From assembly GCF_900302455.1 (NCBI RefSeq), contig NZ_ONZG01000007.1, forward strand, positions 62,001 through 126,000: a stretch of DNA of 64,000 bases, given 5' to 3'. Below, one piece after another: positions 45,455-53,131 of the stretch. Numbering within the stretch: position 1 is the first letter of the stretch; each line of letters starts with the position of its first letter. The notes beneath the pieces were generated by a model. The model was not told the DNA's origin. It was given only the letters and a program-made list of their open reading frames with translations, and searched no databases. This DNA is from Falsiruegeria mediterranea M17 (GTDB lineage: Bacteria; Pseudomonadota; Alphaproteobacteria; Rhodobacterales; Rhodobacteraceae). Position numbers and translations under genes: made by a program.

Positions 45455-45868
45455 ATGACAAGAGACCAGGAAGCTCTGCCCGACCTCGAATTCCTCGCCC
45501 TCCAGGCCATCCAATCCGGCCGGGCGCTCGCCAAGAATTGGCGGGAAATCCTGCCCAAAGTGGACGGGATGACCCATGCCAAGATTGGCGAAACTCTTAT
45601 CCGGTTGGATGAGGGCGAGGTTTTCTCGATCCATGATGAGCACATTTGGCCAAAGATGAAAAAGGCGCTCGTCAAAGATCTCAACGAGCATCGGGACGGA
45701 TACGGGTCCTACGCGCTGGAAACGGATACCAGCTACGACGACCTGTGGGATCGCGAGTTGGAAAAGAAGCGCTGGCTGATGGAATGCTGGAAAGCTTTCA
45801 TGTCGGCACGGCAGATGCTTATCGACAGGCGTCGTGCCGCCCAAATCGCGGCGTTCTTTGCTGGGTAA
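45455..45868 (+). CDS. Small hypothetical protein of the recombination module
   Basis: A 137-residue, Trp-rich helical protein (MTRDQEALPDLEFLALQAIQ). The ATG at 45455 follows GAGGAGAACGTC; the frame is open to 45368 but overlaps the upstream gene. Function unknown; it could be a regulator or an anti-restriction-like protein, without evidence. A strong terminator follows. Confidence 0.65.
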   Translation: MTRDQEALPDLEFLALQAIQSGRALAKNWREILPKVDGMTHAKIGETLIRLDEGEVFSIHDEHIWPKMKKALVKDLNEHRDGYGSYALETDTSYDDLWDRELEKKRWLMECWKAFMSARQMLIDRRRAAQIAAFFAG

Positions 45869-45873
45869 ATCAA

Positions 45874-45911
45874 GAAAGAAGCCGGCATCCTCTCGGGTGC
45901 CGGCTTCTTTC
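45874..45911. terminator. Strong bidirectional terminator
   Basis: GAAAGAAGCCGGCA (45874-45887) pairs perfectly with TGCCGGCTTCTTTC (45898-45911): a 14-bp stem with T-rich 3' sides on both strands, between two convergent genes. Confidence 0.92.
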
Positions 45912-45934
45912 ATTGTTTTAGTCTTCGATCGATG

Positions 45935-46318
45935 TCACGCGACCTTTTCTTGGGCCTCACAAAGCGGCTTCGACTTGAAGGAGGTCAACAACCAGCCCAG
46001 CTCATCGTCCTTGGTGTAGAGCTTCTCAGGCGACAGACGCTCTCGAAGCACATCGTAGACATCGACCATATTGTCTGACGGTTGCGGTACGGTCGTTCTG
46101 GATTCTCCCTCAATCAGAACCACTTCGTCGATTACGGGCATCAACCCCGGACGACCGCGTTCATCTGACCAGTCAGGGCGGCTACACAGAAGCCCGGACA
46201 CCGAGCATTCTTCTGTGAAGAGCCGGAAGCGCACCATCCGCCTCTCCTCTTCGAGAAGCAGATATCCGTTTGAAATGGTCTCAAGCATGAGATCGGACAA
46301 GAAATTCTGGAACGGCAT
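45935..46318 (-). CDS. Hypothetical protein
   Basis: A 127-residue protein (MPFQNFLSDLMLETISNGYLLLEEERR) with no recognised motif. AAAGGAGAACGAA precedes the ATG, a good ribosome binding site. Convergent with the small-gene pair across the 45874 terminator. Confidence 0.6.
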   Translation of the reverse strand: MPFQNFLSDLMLETISNGYLLLEEERRMVRFRLFTEECSVSGLLCSRPDWSDERGRPGLMPVIDEVVLIEGESRTTVPQPSDNMVDVYDVLRERLSPEKLYTKDDELGWLLTSFKSKPLCEAQEKVA

Positions 46319-46696
46319 TTCGTTCTCCTTTGTTCCATTGCTATTGATGGACAGGAGATGTGTTCATTGCGGAATTTGAGAAATCGTTTTGTTTGATCCA
46401 TCGGGTGAACGCCCCGGCCCGCACCCAACAAGTTCGGTTTTTTCCTCTCAGGCTGCCTCGGCCCGTCCCGGTTTGATGCTGCTCATGTTGCTCAGTTAAG
46501 CGACCTTTCTTTCGAAGGCCAAGGATCGAAAGTGTGGTTTGAAGATTCAGCAAGGAGCGCCTTTTGCGGTTGAAAGGCGCTGCGAGGTGCACAAGACCCT
46601 TCCGCGAGCAATGCGACCTCGGCAGCTGCGCGCGCGCCAGGAAATACGCTGACAGCGGATTGATTTCTTTAGGCGGGAATCGACAAAGACGCATTT
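46319..46696. other. Non-coding gap with the left copy of a direct repeat
   Basis: About 380 bases with no convincing gene; it contains the repeat at 46471-46580, which recurs beyond the nuclease gene at 48075. Confidence 0.5.
46471..46580 (+). repeat. Direct repeat, left copy (~110 bp)
   Basis: About 90% identical, with one single-base gap, to 48075-48183, starting GTTTGATGC and ending TTGAAAGGCGC. Shared landmarks are TTCGAAGGCCAAG and GTGGTTTGAAGATTC. The two copies flank the PD-(D/E)XK nuclease gene in the same orientation. Confidence 0.85.
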
Positions 46697-47725
46697 TTAC
46701 CGTTTTGGTGGATCTTGATCGAGCACCTTTGCAAGTCCGGCGCTGTTGGCTTTCATCCAGTCGATCATGTCACGGATCGCGCGCAGAGATTCCTCGACTT
46801 TATGGCGCTCGGTGTGGAAGGGTTTCGTCTCATCAATCCCTGGCGTTATCACCCTGATTGCAAGCGATTTGTTGGCCTTCTCAGCTTTGTACGTCGTTCC
46901 TTCCAGAAGCCCGCTTGCCCGGACAGCCGAAAGGGCATCAGCCCTTCCGGACACCTGGATATTGGCGTATTTCCAAGCTTCCTGCTTTCCAAATTCGTGC
47001 CGGAGTTTGAGCGCCGGGAGGCCGGGCACCTCCAAACCTTCGAATATCCTGGTGGTGGCCTTCTTACTGTTTACTGAAGGCCGCACCCTGAGTTCAGGTA
47101 GAATCCTGCGGGCCATTTCTTCATAGGGCGTCGCAAAATCGCGCTTCTCCTCAATTGTCTCGCCTCCGCTCCATCTGCCCACGGCACGCTTCCCAGAGAG
47201 GGCGTCGAGCAATTCAATCCGCGCCTCCAGCCGCAACGCCAGCTCATTGCCGGGCAAATGCGCGCGCCGCTGTTGGAGAAATTCGGCAATCTCCTCGATC
47301 GAGAGCTCGGCGTCGAACGCTCCATCATGGACAAGGGCCGAGAAACGCGCAGCGGGAGCGACCAGCAAGCCCGCTGCCGCGGTCGCTCCGAGCCGGTCGC
47401 GCGCGGCCTCGATCTCTTGGGCATATGCTTCGGCTTGGCCCGGGGTGAAACCGGAGCCTACCTTGCTCTCGATCAGAACGCAGGCGCGCAATTCGCTCCG
47501 TTCGAACCATCCGATCTGAACGTCGGTCTGACGGCCGTCCGCGCTTGCGCGCAGCGGAGATTTTCTCAGCTTGATTTCACCTTCTCCGGGCGGAATGAAG
47601 GCTCCGTCCAGACGGGACAGCACCCAGTCTCGAAACTCTTTCGACGCGAAAAGCTCCTCGACGAGGAAATTGTCGAGATCGCGCTCACGCACGCTGTCGC
47701 GGTAGACATTATCGATACCGGCCAT
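46697..47725 (-). CDS. PD-(D/E)XK nuclease-family protein
   Basis: A 342-residue protein whose N-terminal third fits a PD-(D/E)XK nuclease: an early Glu/Asp-rich helix (RERDLDNFLVEEL), a core Asp in TDVQIGW, then VLIESKVGSGFTPGQAEAY with the E-x-K motif near residue 85 followed by the conserved Gln-containing helix. Similar proteins occur as solitary genes in defence islands; the target is unknown. The ATG at 47725 gives MAGIDNVYRD (a GTG one codon upstream is possible). Flanked by ~110-bp direct repeats, which suggests cargo exchange. Confidence 0.75.
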   Translation of the reverse strand: MAGIDNVYRDSVRERDLDNFLVEELFASKEFRDWVLSRLDGAFIPPGEGEIKLRKSPLRASADGRQTDVQIGWFERSELRACVLIESKVGSGFTPGQAEAYAQEIEAARDRLGATAAAGLLVAPAARFSALVHDGAFDAELSIEEIAEFLQQRRAHLPGNELALRLEARIELLDALSGKRAVGRWSGGETIEEKRDFATPYEEMARRILPELRVRPSVNSKKATTRIFEGLEVPGLPALKLRHEFGKQEAWKYANIQVSGRADALSAVRASGLLEGTTYKAEKANKSLAIRVITPGIDETKPFHTERHKVEESLRAIRDMIDWMKANSAGLAKVLDQDPPKR

Positions 47726-48074
47726 CACAAATCCAACGCCTTCATGCAGTGAGGTGTCGTGATGCTAAGCGACAATCTTCCCTATGCAAGCAGGAATCCA
47801 ACGGCGCACGTTTTTCCCGAGCAGCCAGCCAACAGGATCAAATTTTTCAACATTTGCCGTCAGGCGTTGGCCAGAGGGTGGCGTTTTTTCTCCAGCGGAG
47901 AAAAAAGGTTAGTGGGTTAACCATTTTAATAAATAACCGCACAGTGGACCTACCGGCATTGTATGACAAACAAAAAAGGAAATGTTGGTGCGATCCGACA
48001 AGCAACTTTGAAATGGCCGGACTTTGTGGCCATGGTAGGGCATGGCAAGAAAACAGGTCGGTGGACCTGTCACG

Positions 48075-48183
48075 GTTTGATGCCGCTCCTGTAGCTCACT
48101 TAAGCGACTTTTCCTTCGAAGGCCAAGAATCGCAATTGTGGTTTGAAGATTCCGCAAGGAGCGCCTTTGTGGTTGAAAGGCGC
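48075..48183 (+). repeat. Direct repeat, right copy (~110 bp)
   Basis: Partner of 46471-46580, same orientation, 1.6 kb away. Substitutions are scattered and not confined to third codon positions, so it may be non-coding. Confidence 0.85.
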
Positions 48184-48200
48184 CCCACCACAACCACCGA

Positions 48201-48255
48201 TTGACTCCCCCTTCCGCACAATTCAATACTCTGTCCGAAACCATTATTTTTCGGA
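48201..48255 (+). promoter_or_regulatory. Predicted promoter and operator of the WYL regulator gene
   Basis: TTGACT (48201-48206) and AATACT (48225-48230), 18 bases apart, form a good sigma-70 promoter. Just downstream, TCCGAAA (48234-48240) and TTTCGGA (48249-48255) are a 7-bp inverted repeat that would overlap the transcription start and ribosome binding region. Autoregulation by the WYL protein is inferred. Confidence 0.55.
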
Positions 48256-48261
48256 AAATCA

Positions 48262-49236
48262 ATGTCCTACTCAAAAGCTATTGATTTGTTGCGTCTTGCG
48301 GATTTCGCTGCAGCCAGGCATCGGGGTGTTACCCTGCAAGAGATCGAAGATGAATTCCAGGTAGCGAGACGTACTGCACAACGCATGACTAACGCCTTGG
48401 AACAAGCCTTTCCCATCGCCGTTGAAATCTTGATTGATCCAGATCGCACAAAACGATGGACCCTTCGCGAATCCCCGCTGGCCCGACTGAAAATGCACGG
48501 AGACGAAGAACTCGAAGCCCTCGACTACTCAATTGAAAGGCTGTCAGAGAACGGAGACCTTCGACAAAGGAATGCGCTTGCCGCGCTCCGGGATCGGTTG
48601 ATGGCAGCGCTGCCCACCCGGGAGGCACGTCGCCTGGAAGCCGATGCTGAGTGGATGCTGGAAGCTTACGGTGTGGCAGCCAGGCCAGGACCCTCAACGC
48701 AAATTTCGAAGGAAATCAGTGAAACCATTTCGGATGCCATCCGAGGTCCCTATCTGCTGCACTTTTCCTACAAAGGCACGGTACGACTGGTTGAACCATA
48801 CGGCGTCCTCCTCGGTGCCCGCCGATACCTGGTCGCGAAAAGCCCGGGCGAACAGACCATGAAACATTTCCGGCTCGATTTGATCGATTCAGCTGAAGTG
48901 ATCGACGAGTTTTTCGACCGCGATCCGAATTTTGATCTCAACGACCACGCAGCCCATGCTTTCGGATCATTTCAGAGCGCCGATGAATATGGCCCGGTTC
49001 TTTGGAGGTTCACTCCAGATGCAGCCCAACGTGCGGCGGAGTGGCATTTCCATCCGGCCCAACAGGCTGAACTCCAAGAAGATGGGTCACTCGACGTTCG
49101 ATTTGCAGCCTCTGGCTGGTTGGAAATGGCGTGGCATCTGTACCAGTGGGGAGACAGCGTAGAAGTCCTCCACCCACCGCAACTGGCCAAATTGGTGAAG
49201 GGATTCCAACGCGGCGATTTCAACGCACTACCCTGA
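48262..49236 (+). CDS. WYL-domain transcriptional regulator (YafY/PafC type)
   Basis: A 324-residue regulator. The N-terminal 70 residues are a winged helix (RGVTLQEIEDEFQVARRTAQRMTNALE), and the WYL-type domain (about 150-230) includes LLHFSYKGTVRLVEPYGVLLGARRYLVAKSPGE. WYL proteins bind nucleic acid or nucleotide ligands and often control defence operons. It is co-directional with the SbcD-like operon, 140 bases upstream of it. Confidence 0.9.
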   Translation: MSYSKAIDLLRLADFAAARHRGVTLQEIEDEFQVARRTAQRMTNALEQAFPIAVEILIDPDRTKRWTLRESPLARLKMHGDEELEALDYSIERLSENGDLRQRNALAALRDRLMAALPTREARRLEADAEWMLEAYGVAARPGPSTQISKEISETISDAIRGPYLLHFSYKGTVRLVEPYGVLLGARRYLVAKSPGEQTMKHFRLDLIDSAEVIDEFFDRDPNFDLNDHAAHAFGSFQSADEYGPVLWRFTPDAAQRAAEWHFHPAQQAELQEDGSLDVRFAASGWLEMAWHLYQWGDSVEVLHPPQLAKLVKGFQRGDFNALP

Positions 49237-49240
49237 ACAT

Positions 49241-49255
49241 GTTCACATTACGTTC
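49241..49255 (+). promoter_or_regulatory. SOS box (LexA site) upstream of the SbcCD-like operon
   Basis: GTTC-ACATTAC-GTTC matches the alphaproteobacterial LexA consensus GTTC-N7-GTTC. It begins five bases after the WYL stop codon and lies 122 bases before the sbcD-like ATG. It overlaps a perfect 12-bp palindrome, TGAACATGTTCA (49234-49245). Confidence 0.6.
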
Positions 49256-49376
49256 CACACCTCAAGAATTTTTCCCATACACCCACCGAAGACCATGACA
49301 GGTTTTGACACCCCCGCATGACATGTTGGCCTCAACACACCCGCTGGGTTTCCATTCGCCACGAAAGGCTTGCACG

Positions 49377-50510
49377 ATGACAGGAATTCGTTTCCTCCAC
49401 ACCTCTGACCTTCATCTGGGCAAAGCCTATGGACGATTTGATGAGGATGTGACCGCAGATCTTCGCCAGGCACATGCCGAGATCATTCCTGCATTGATCA
49501 AGGCCGCGGATGAACACGGTGTTGAACACATCCTTCTTGCCGGCGACACATTCGACCAGGAAACTCCTTCGCCCCGCCTCATTCGGCAAACCATTACGGC
49601 GATGGCAGAGGCGGATCAGCTGAGCTGGTGGATCATTCCGGGCAACCACGACAGCCTGACGGCCGATCTGATCTGGCAGACCTTCGCGGAACATGCCCCT
49701 GAAAACGTGAAGGTGCTGCGCGACAATACGCCAGTCGCCATCACCGAAGGGGCCTATCTTCTGCCCGCCCCCTGCCCGCGCCGAAAATCGGGGTATGATC
49801 TGACCGAGGCCATGATGCATCAAGAAACACCTGATGGGGCTTTGCGCATCGGCCTTGCGCACGGTGGTGTCGTGGATTTCCGCCCAGACGAACCCAGTGC
49901 AGAGACCATCCCGCCCGATCGTGCCGAACGCGCCAACCTGGACTACCTGGCTCTGGGTGATTGGCACGGCGCCCTGGAGATCACGCCGCGCACACATTAT
50001 TCGGGCGCGCCGGAACGGGACCGGTTCAAGCACACTGGGCGCGGCACCTGCCTTTTGGTCTCGCTCGACGCCGCGGGCAATGTTCCGGTGGTCACGGATA
50101 TCCCGATGGGAAAATATGACTGGCAGGAACTGGAGCTGCCGCTGTCGCCCGGGCTTGATGCGGTATCCAATCTCATGGAACTCCTGCCAGACGACAGCAG
50201 CAATTGGCGCAACACGCTCGTCAAGTTGCACCTTCAGGGGTACGTCCACCTTGATCAGAGGATGGCTTTGATGGAGCAGATCCAAAGGATCGCCCCGGAA
50301 TTTTGCCATTTCGAATGGAGCGACCACCAGCTTCACACTGAATACCAACCCGATGATCTGGATCAGATTGCCCGCGGTGGGGCCCTTCGCATCGCTGCTG
50401 AGGCCTTGAAGGAAGAAGCAGATGACGGCGACCTTGCCCGATCAGACAGGGACATCGCCGACGCGGCGCTGACGCGACTCTACAGCCTTGTGAAGGAGGC
50501 CGCGGAATGA
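49377..50510 (+). CDS. SbcD/Mre11-like nuclease (metallophosphoesterase)
   Basis: A 377-residue protein with the Mre11/SbcD motifs in order: HTSDLHLGK, LLAGDTFDQE, IPGNHDSL, GLAHGGVV and ALGDWHG, which bind two metal ions. With an SbcC-like partner this is a DNA end-processing nuclease. The ATG at 49377 gives MTGIRFLHTSDLHLGK. It overlaps the next gene by four bases (ATGA). It is shorter and more divergent than housekeeping SbcD, and its operon partners mark it as a specialised paralogue. Confidence 0.88.
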   Translation: MTGIRFLHTSDLHLGKAYGRFDEDVTADLRQAHAEIIPALIKAADEHGVEHILLAGDTFDQETPSPRLIRQTITAMAEADQLSWWIIPGNHDSLTADLIWQTFAEHAPENVKVLRDNTPVAITEGAYLLPAPCPRRKSGYDLTEAMMHQETPDGALRIGLAHGGVVDFRPDEPSAETIPPDRAERANLDYLALGDWHGALEITPRTHYSGAPERDRFKHTGRGTCLLVSLDAAGNVPVVTDIPMGKYDWQELELPLSPGLDAVSNLMELLPDDSSNWRNTLVKLHLQGYVHLDQRMALMEQIQRIAPEFCHFEWSDHQLHTEYQPDDLDQIARGGALRIAAEALKEEADDGDLARSDRDIADAALTRLYSLVKEAAE

Positions 50511-53131
50511 AACTCCTGTCGATCCGTATGAACAACGTCCGTCGCTTCACGCAACCCGTTGAAATAACTGATATTGGTCCGGGTCTGAATGTGCTCGCAG
50601 CACCGAATGAACAGGGGAAATCGACCCTCTTCGACGCCATGCATGCGCTGTTTTTCTTCGAGGCCAAATCCTGGAAGCAGAAAGAGGCGGCCAGCCTTGC
50701 ACCACATGCAGGTGGCAACCCTGAAATTTCTGCCGACATCGAAGTGGATGGACAATCCTACCGGGTTTCGAAGGTGTTCTCGTCAAAGAAAGGTCAACAG
50801 AGTGTCACGGTTCATCGAGATGGTCACCTGATCAAGCAGGCCGAAGACGCCGAGGAGTGGATCCGCTCCCTGATCAAACCACCCAAGGATGGTGGCCCGG
50901 CCGGCCTGCTTTGGGTGCGTCAGGGGCTGACATCACTCCATTCCGGGAAGGATGACGACACGCTGGCCGCGCGGCGCGATCTGCTGTCCTCCGTGGCAGG
51001 CGAGATCGAAGACATCACCGGTGGCCGCCAGATGGAGAAGATTCGCGCCAGGTTGAAAAGCGATCTTGAGACCTATCTGACCAAGTCAGGCGCCATCAAA
51101 AAACACGGGCCTCTCTGGGAAGCAGAGCAAACCGTCGCAAACTTGGACGACCAGAGGGTGGATTTGCGGAGCAAGGTCGAACAGCTGCGCGCCAAGCTGG
51201 TGGAACGGCGCGCGTTACAGGACGAAAAAACCGCGCTTGTTGATCCCGTTGCCATGAAGGAAAGAGTGGACGCGTTGGAGGCTGCTCGAGCTGCATTGAA
51301 GGCATCTGAGGCCCACCAGGAAAACCAGGCAAAAGCGGACGAAGCCCAGCAAACAGCTCGGCTTGTACTGGAGGCCCATCAGGGCCGGATCAAAACGGCT
51401 GAAGAACAGTTGTCGGAGTTCCGCGACGCGAAGAAAGCACTGGATGAACTCCAGCAGAGCGTTGCCGGGGCCGAGGATCAACTGGACGCGGCAACACAGG
51501 GTTTGGAAAGGGCCAAGATCGCAGAGCAGGAGGCACGAAAAAACCAAATCTCTGCAGAAGAAACCCGTGATGCGGCACAGGCTGCTGAGGCCGACCGAAA
51601 AGGGGCGGACCGTCGGCAGGAGTTGGTAAAGCGCCTGGAAGAGGCCCAAGGCCATTCCTCCGAGGCCGCAGCCGCCAGAAAAACGATCGGCGGGTCCCCT
51701 GATGCCGGCCAGATGGAGCGACTGGAAGAGGCTTGGCAGGAGCTCGACCTTTTGAAGCGTTCCCGCGAAGCCTCGGCCGCTGCCATCACTTGGACGGCAG
51801 ATGCCGGTCAACAGGATCGGGTGTCCTTGGATGGCAATCCTTTGGCCCCCGGGCATCGTGTGGCCCTGCCCGATGGCGGAGACATCGCTGTCGCCGGAGT
51901 TGGGTCCATCCGCGTGCACCCGGCTGAACAACGTGAGGAAGCCGCATTGGATGAGGCGCAGGCAGAATTCGACGCTGCGCTCGAAGCGGCTGGTTGCTCG
52001 ACGCTGCAGGCAGCCCGGCAGTCTGAAAAAGAACGCAAATCTGCTGAAGACACCCTGCGAGATGCGAACGCAAAACTGAGGATTGTGGCACCTGAGGGGA
52101 TGCAGGCCCTGATGGACGAGATCGCCAGCTTGCCCGAAACCGTCGCAGAAGATGCATCCCTTCCCTCTGCCGCAGATGCAGACGCCGCCTTCCGCACCGC
52201 AAGAGATAAGCACAACCAACTCCTGGCTGATTTGGAAGGGGTTCGCACCGATCATGATGCCAAACGCGGGGATGCGCGGGAACTTCGGGCCCGTCGAGAC
52301 GAAGGACAAAACCGGATCGATCGGGCGACAAGCACCATCGGAGATCCGGTAGAAGCAGACCGTGAGTTGGAGGCGCTGCGAGAAAAATCACCTGAGTTTG
52401 AGGGAGCCCTGGAGAAGGCCAAGCAAAATGTTCAGGAGCTTGCGGCAAATGCGCCGGACCTTGCGCTCGCCCAAGCCGGGGCGACCCGCGCGCAGAATGT
52501 GGTCGATCAGGCCGACAAACGCTCGGGTGAGGTCAATATTCAGCTGGCAAAGCTCGAGACCGAAATCTCAATCGAAGCGGATCTGTCTGTCGAGGAAAAA
52601 CTTCGGGAAGTCGAAGGAAAACTGGAAACCGCACGATCCCATGCCGAACAGGTTCAGGCCGAAGTGAAGGTACTTCAACGGCTCGATGCGGCCCTATCCG
52701 AGGCCCAGAAACAGGCGCATGACGCCTACATCGGCCCGATCCGCAATGAACTGCGTCCGCTCCTGAGCATGGTGTTGCCCGGCGCAGAATTGACCCTGGA
52801 CGCCGACAGTGTGCTGCCGACCGGGCTGTCTCGTCCGCAGGGCGAGGATAGCTACGACCAATTGTCCGGCGGCACCCAAGAGCAGATCGCATTGCTGGTT
52901 CGTCTGGCATTTGCGCGTCTTCTGACCAAATCCGGAACCCCTGCCCCGATCATCCTGGATGATGCGATTGTCTATACCGATGACGACCGCATTGAACGCA
53001 TGTTCAACGCCCTGACCCAGCAAGCCGGTGACATGCAGATTATTGTTCTGTCGTGTCGCCAGAAAGTGTTCCGTGGTTTGGGAGGCCAGACGCTGGCGAT
53101 CCGGCAGGCCACAAGAGAGGTCAGCGCATGA
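50507..53131 (+). CDS. SbcC/Rad50-like coiled-coil ATPase
   Basis: An 874-residue SMC-type ATPase. Walker A AAPNEQGKSTLFDAMHALFF lies near residue 35; two long coiled-coil arms rich in Glu, Ala and Lys fill about 190-750; the signature LSGGTQEQIALLVRLAFAR is near 785 and Walker B PAPIILDDAIVYTDDDR near 815. It should tether and open DNA ends for the SbcD-like nuclease. The central hinge lacks an obvious zinc-hook CxxC. Overlaps both neighbours by four bases. Confidence 0.87.
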   Translation: MKLLSIRMNNVRRFTQPVEITDIGPGLNVLAAPNEQGKSTLFDAMHALFFFEAKSWKQKEAASLAPHAGGNPEISADIEVDGQSYRVSKVFSSKKGQQSVTVHRDGHLIKQAEDAEEWIRSLIKPPKDGGPAGLLWVRQGLTSLHSGKDDDTLAARRDLLSSVAGEIEDITGGRQMEKIRARLKSDLETYLTKSGAIKKHGPLWEAEQTVANLDDQRVDLRSKVEQLRAKLVERRALQDEKTALVDPVAMKERVDALEAARAALKASEAHQENQAKADEAQQTARLVLEAHQGRIKTAEEQLSEFRDAKKALDELQQSVAGAEDQLDAATQGLERAKIAEQEARKNQISAEETRDAAQAAEADRKGADRRQELVKRLEEAQGHSSEAAAARKTIGGSPDAGQMERLEEAWQELDLLKRSREASAAAITWTADAGQQDRVSLDGNPLAPGHRVALPDGGDIAVAGVGSIRVHPAEQREEAALDEAQAEFDAALEAAGCSTLQAARQSEKERKSAEDTLRDANAKLRIVAPEGMQALMDEIASLPETVAEDASLPSAADADAAFRTARDKHNQLLADLEGVRTDHDAKRGDARELRARRDEGQNRIDRATSTIGDPVEADRELEALREKSPEFEGALEKAKQNVQELAANAPDLALAQAGATRAQNVVDQADKRSGEVNIQLAKLETEISIEADLSVEEKLREVEGKLETARSHAEQVQAEVKVLQRLDAALSEAQKQAHDAYIGPIRNELRPLLSMVLPGAELTLDADSVLPTGLSRPQGEDSYDQLSGGTQEQIALLVRLAFARLLTKSGTPAPIILDDAIVYTDDDRIERMFNALTQQAGDMQIIVLSCRQKVFRGLGGQTLAIRQATREVSA

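Larger units (their letters stand above)
47726..48261. other. Divergent intergenic region with repeat copy and promoter
   Basis: About 535 bases between the nuclease gene and the WYL regulator. It carries the right copy of the direct repeat and the predicted regulator promoter and operator. A frame open over 47749-48204 has no ribosome binding site and spans the repeat, so it is not called as a gene. Confidence 0.55.

Noticed and set aside
45067-45868. Toxin-antitoxin pair
   Set aside because: The two small genes are adjacent, but neither shows a toxin fold or antitoxin DNA-binding motif.
47749-48204. 151-codon frame between the nuclease and WYL genes
   Set aside because: No ribosome binding site, it overlaps the direct repeat, and the left copy of the repeat carries a stop in the same frame.
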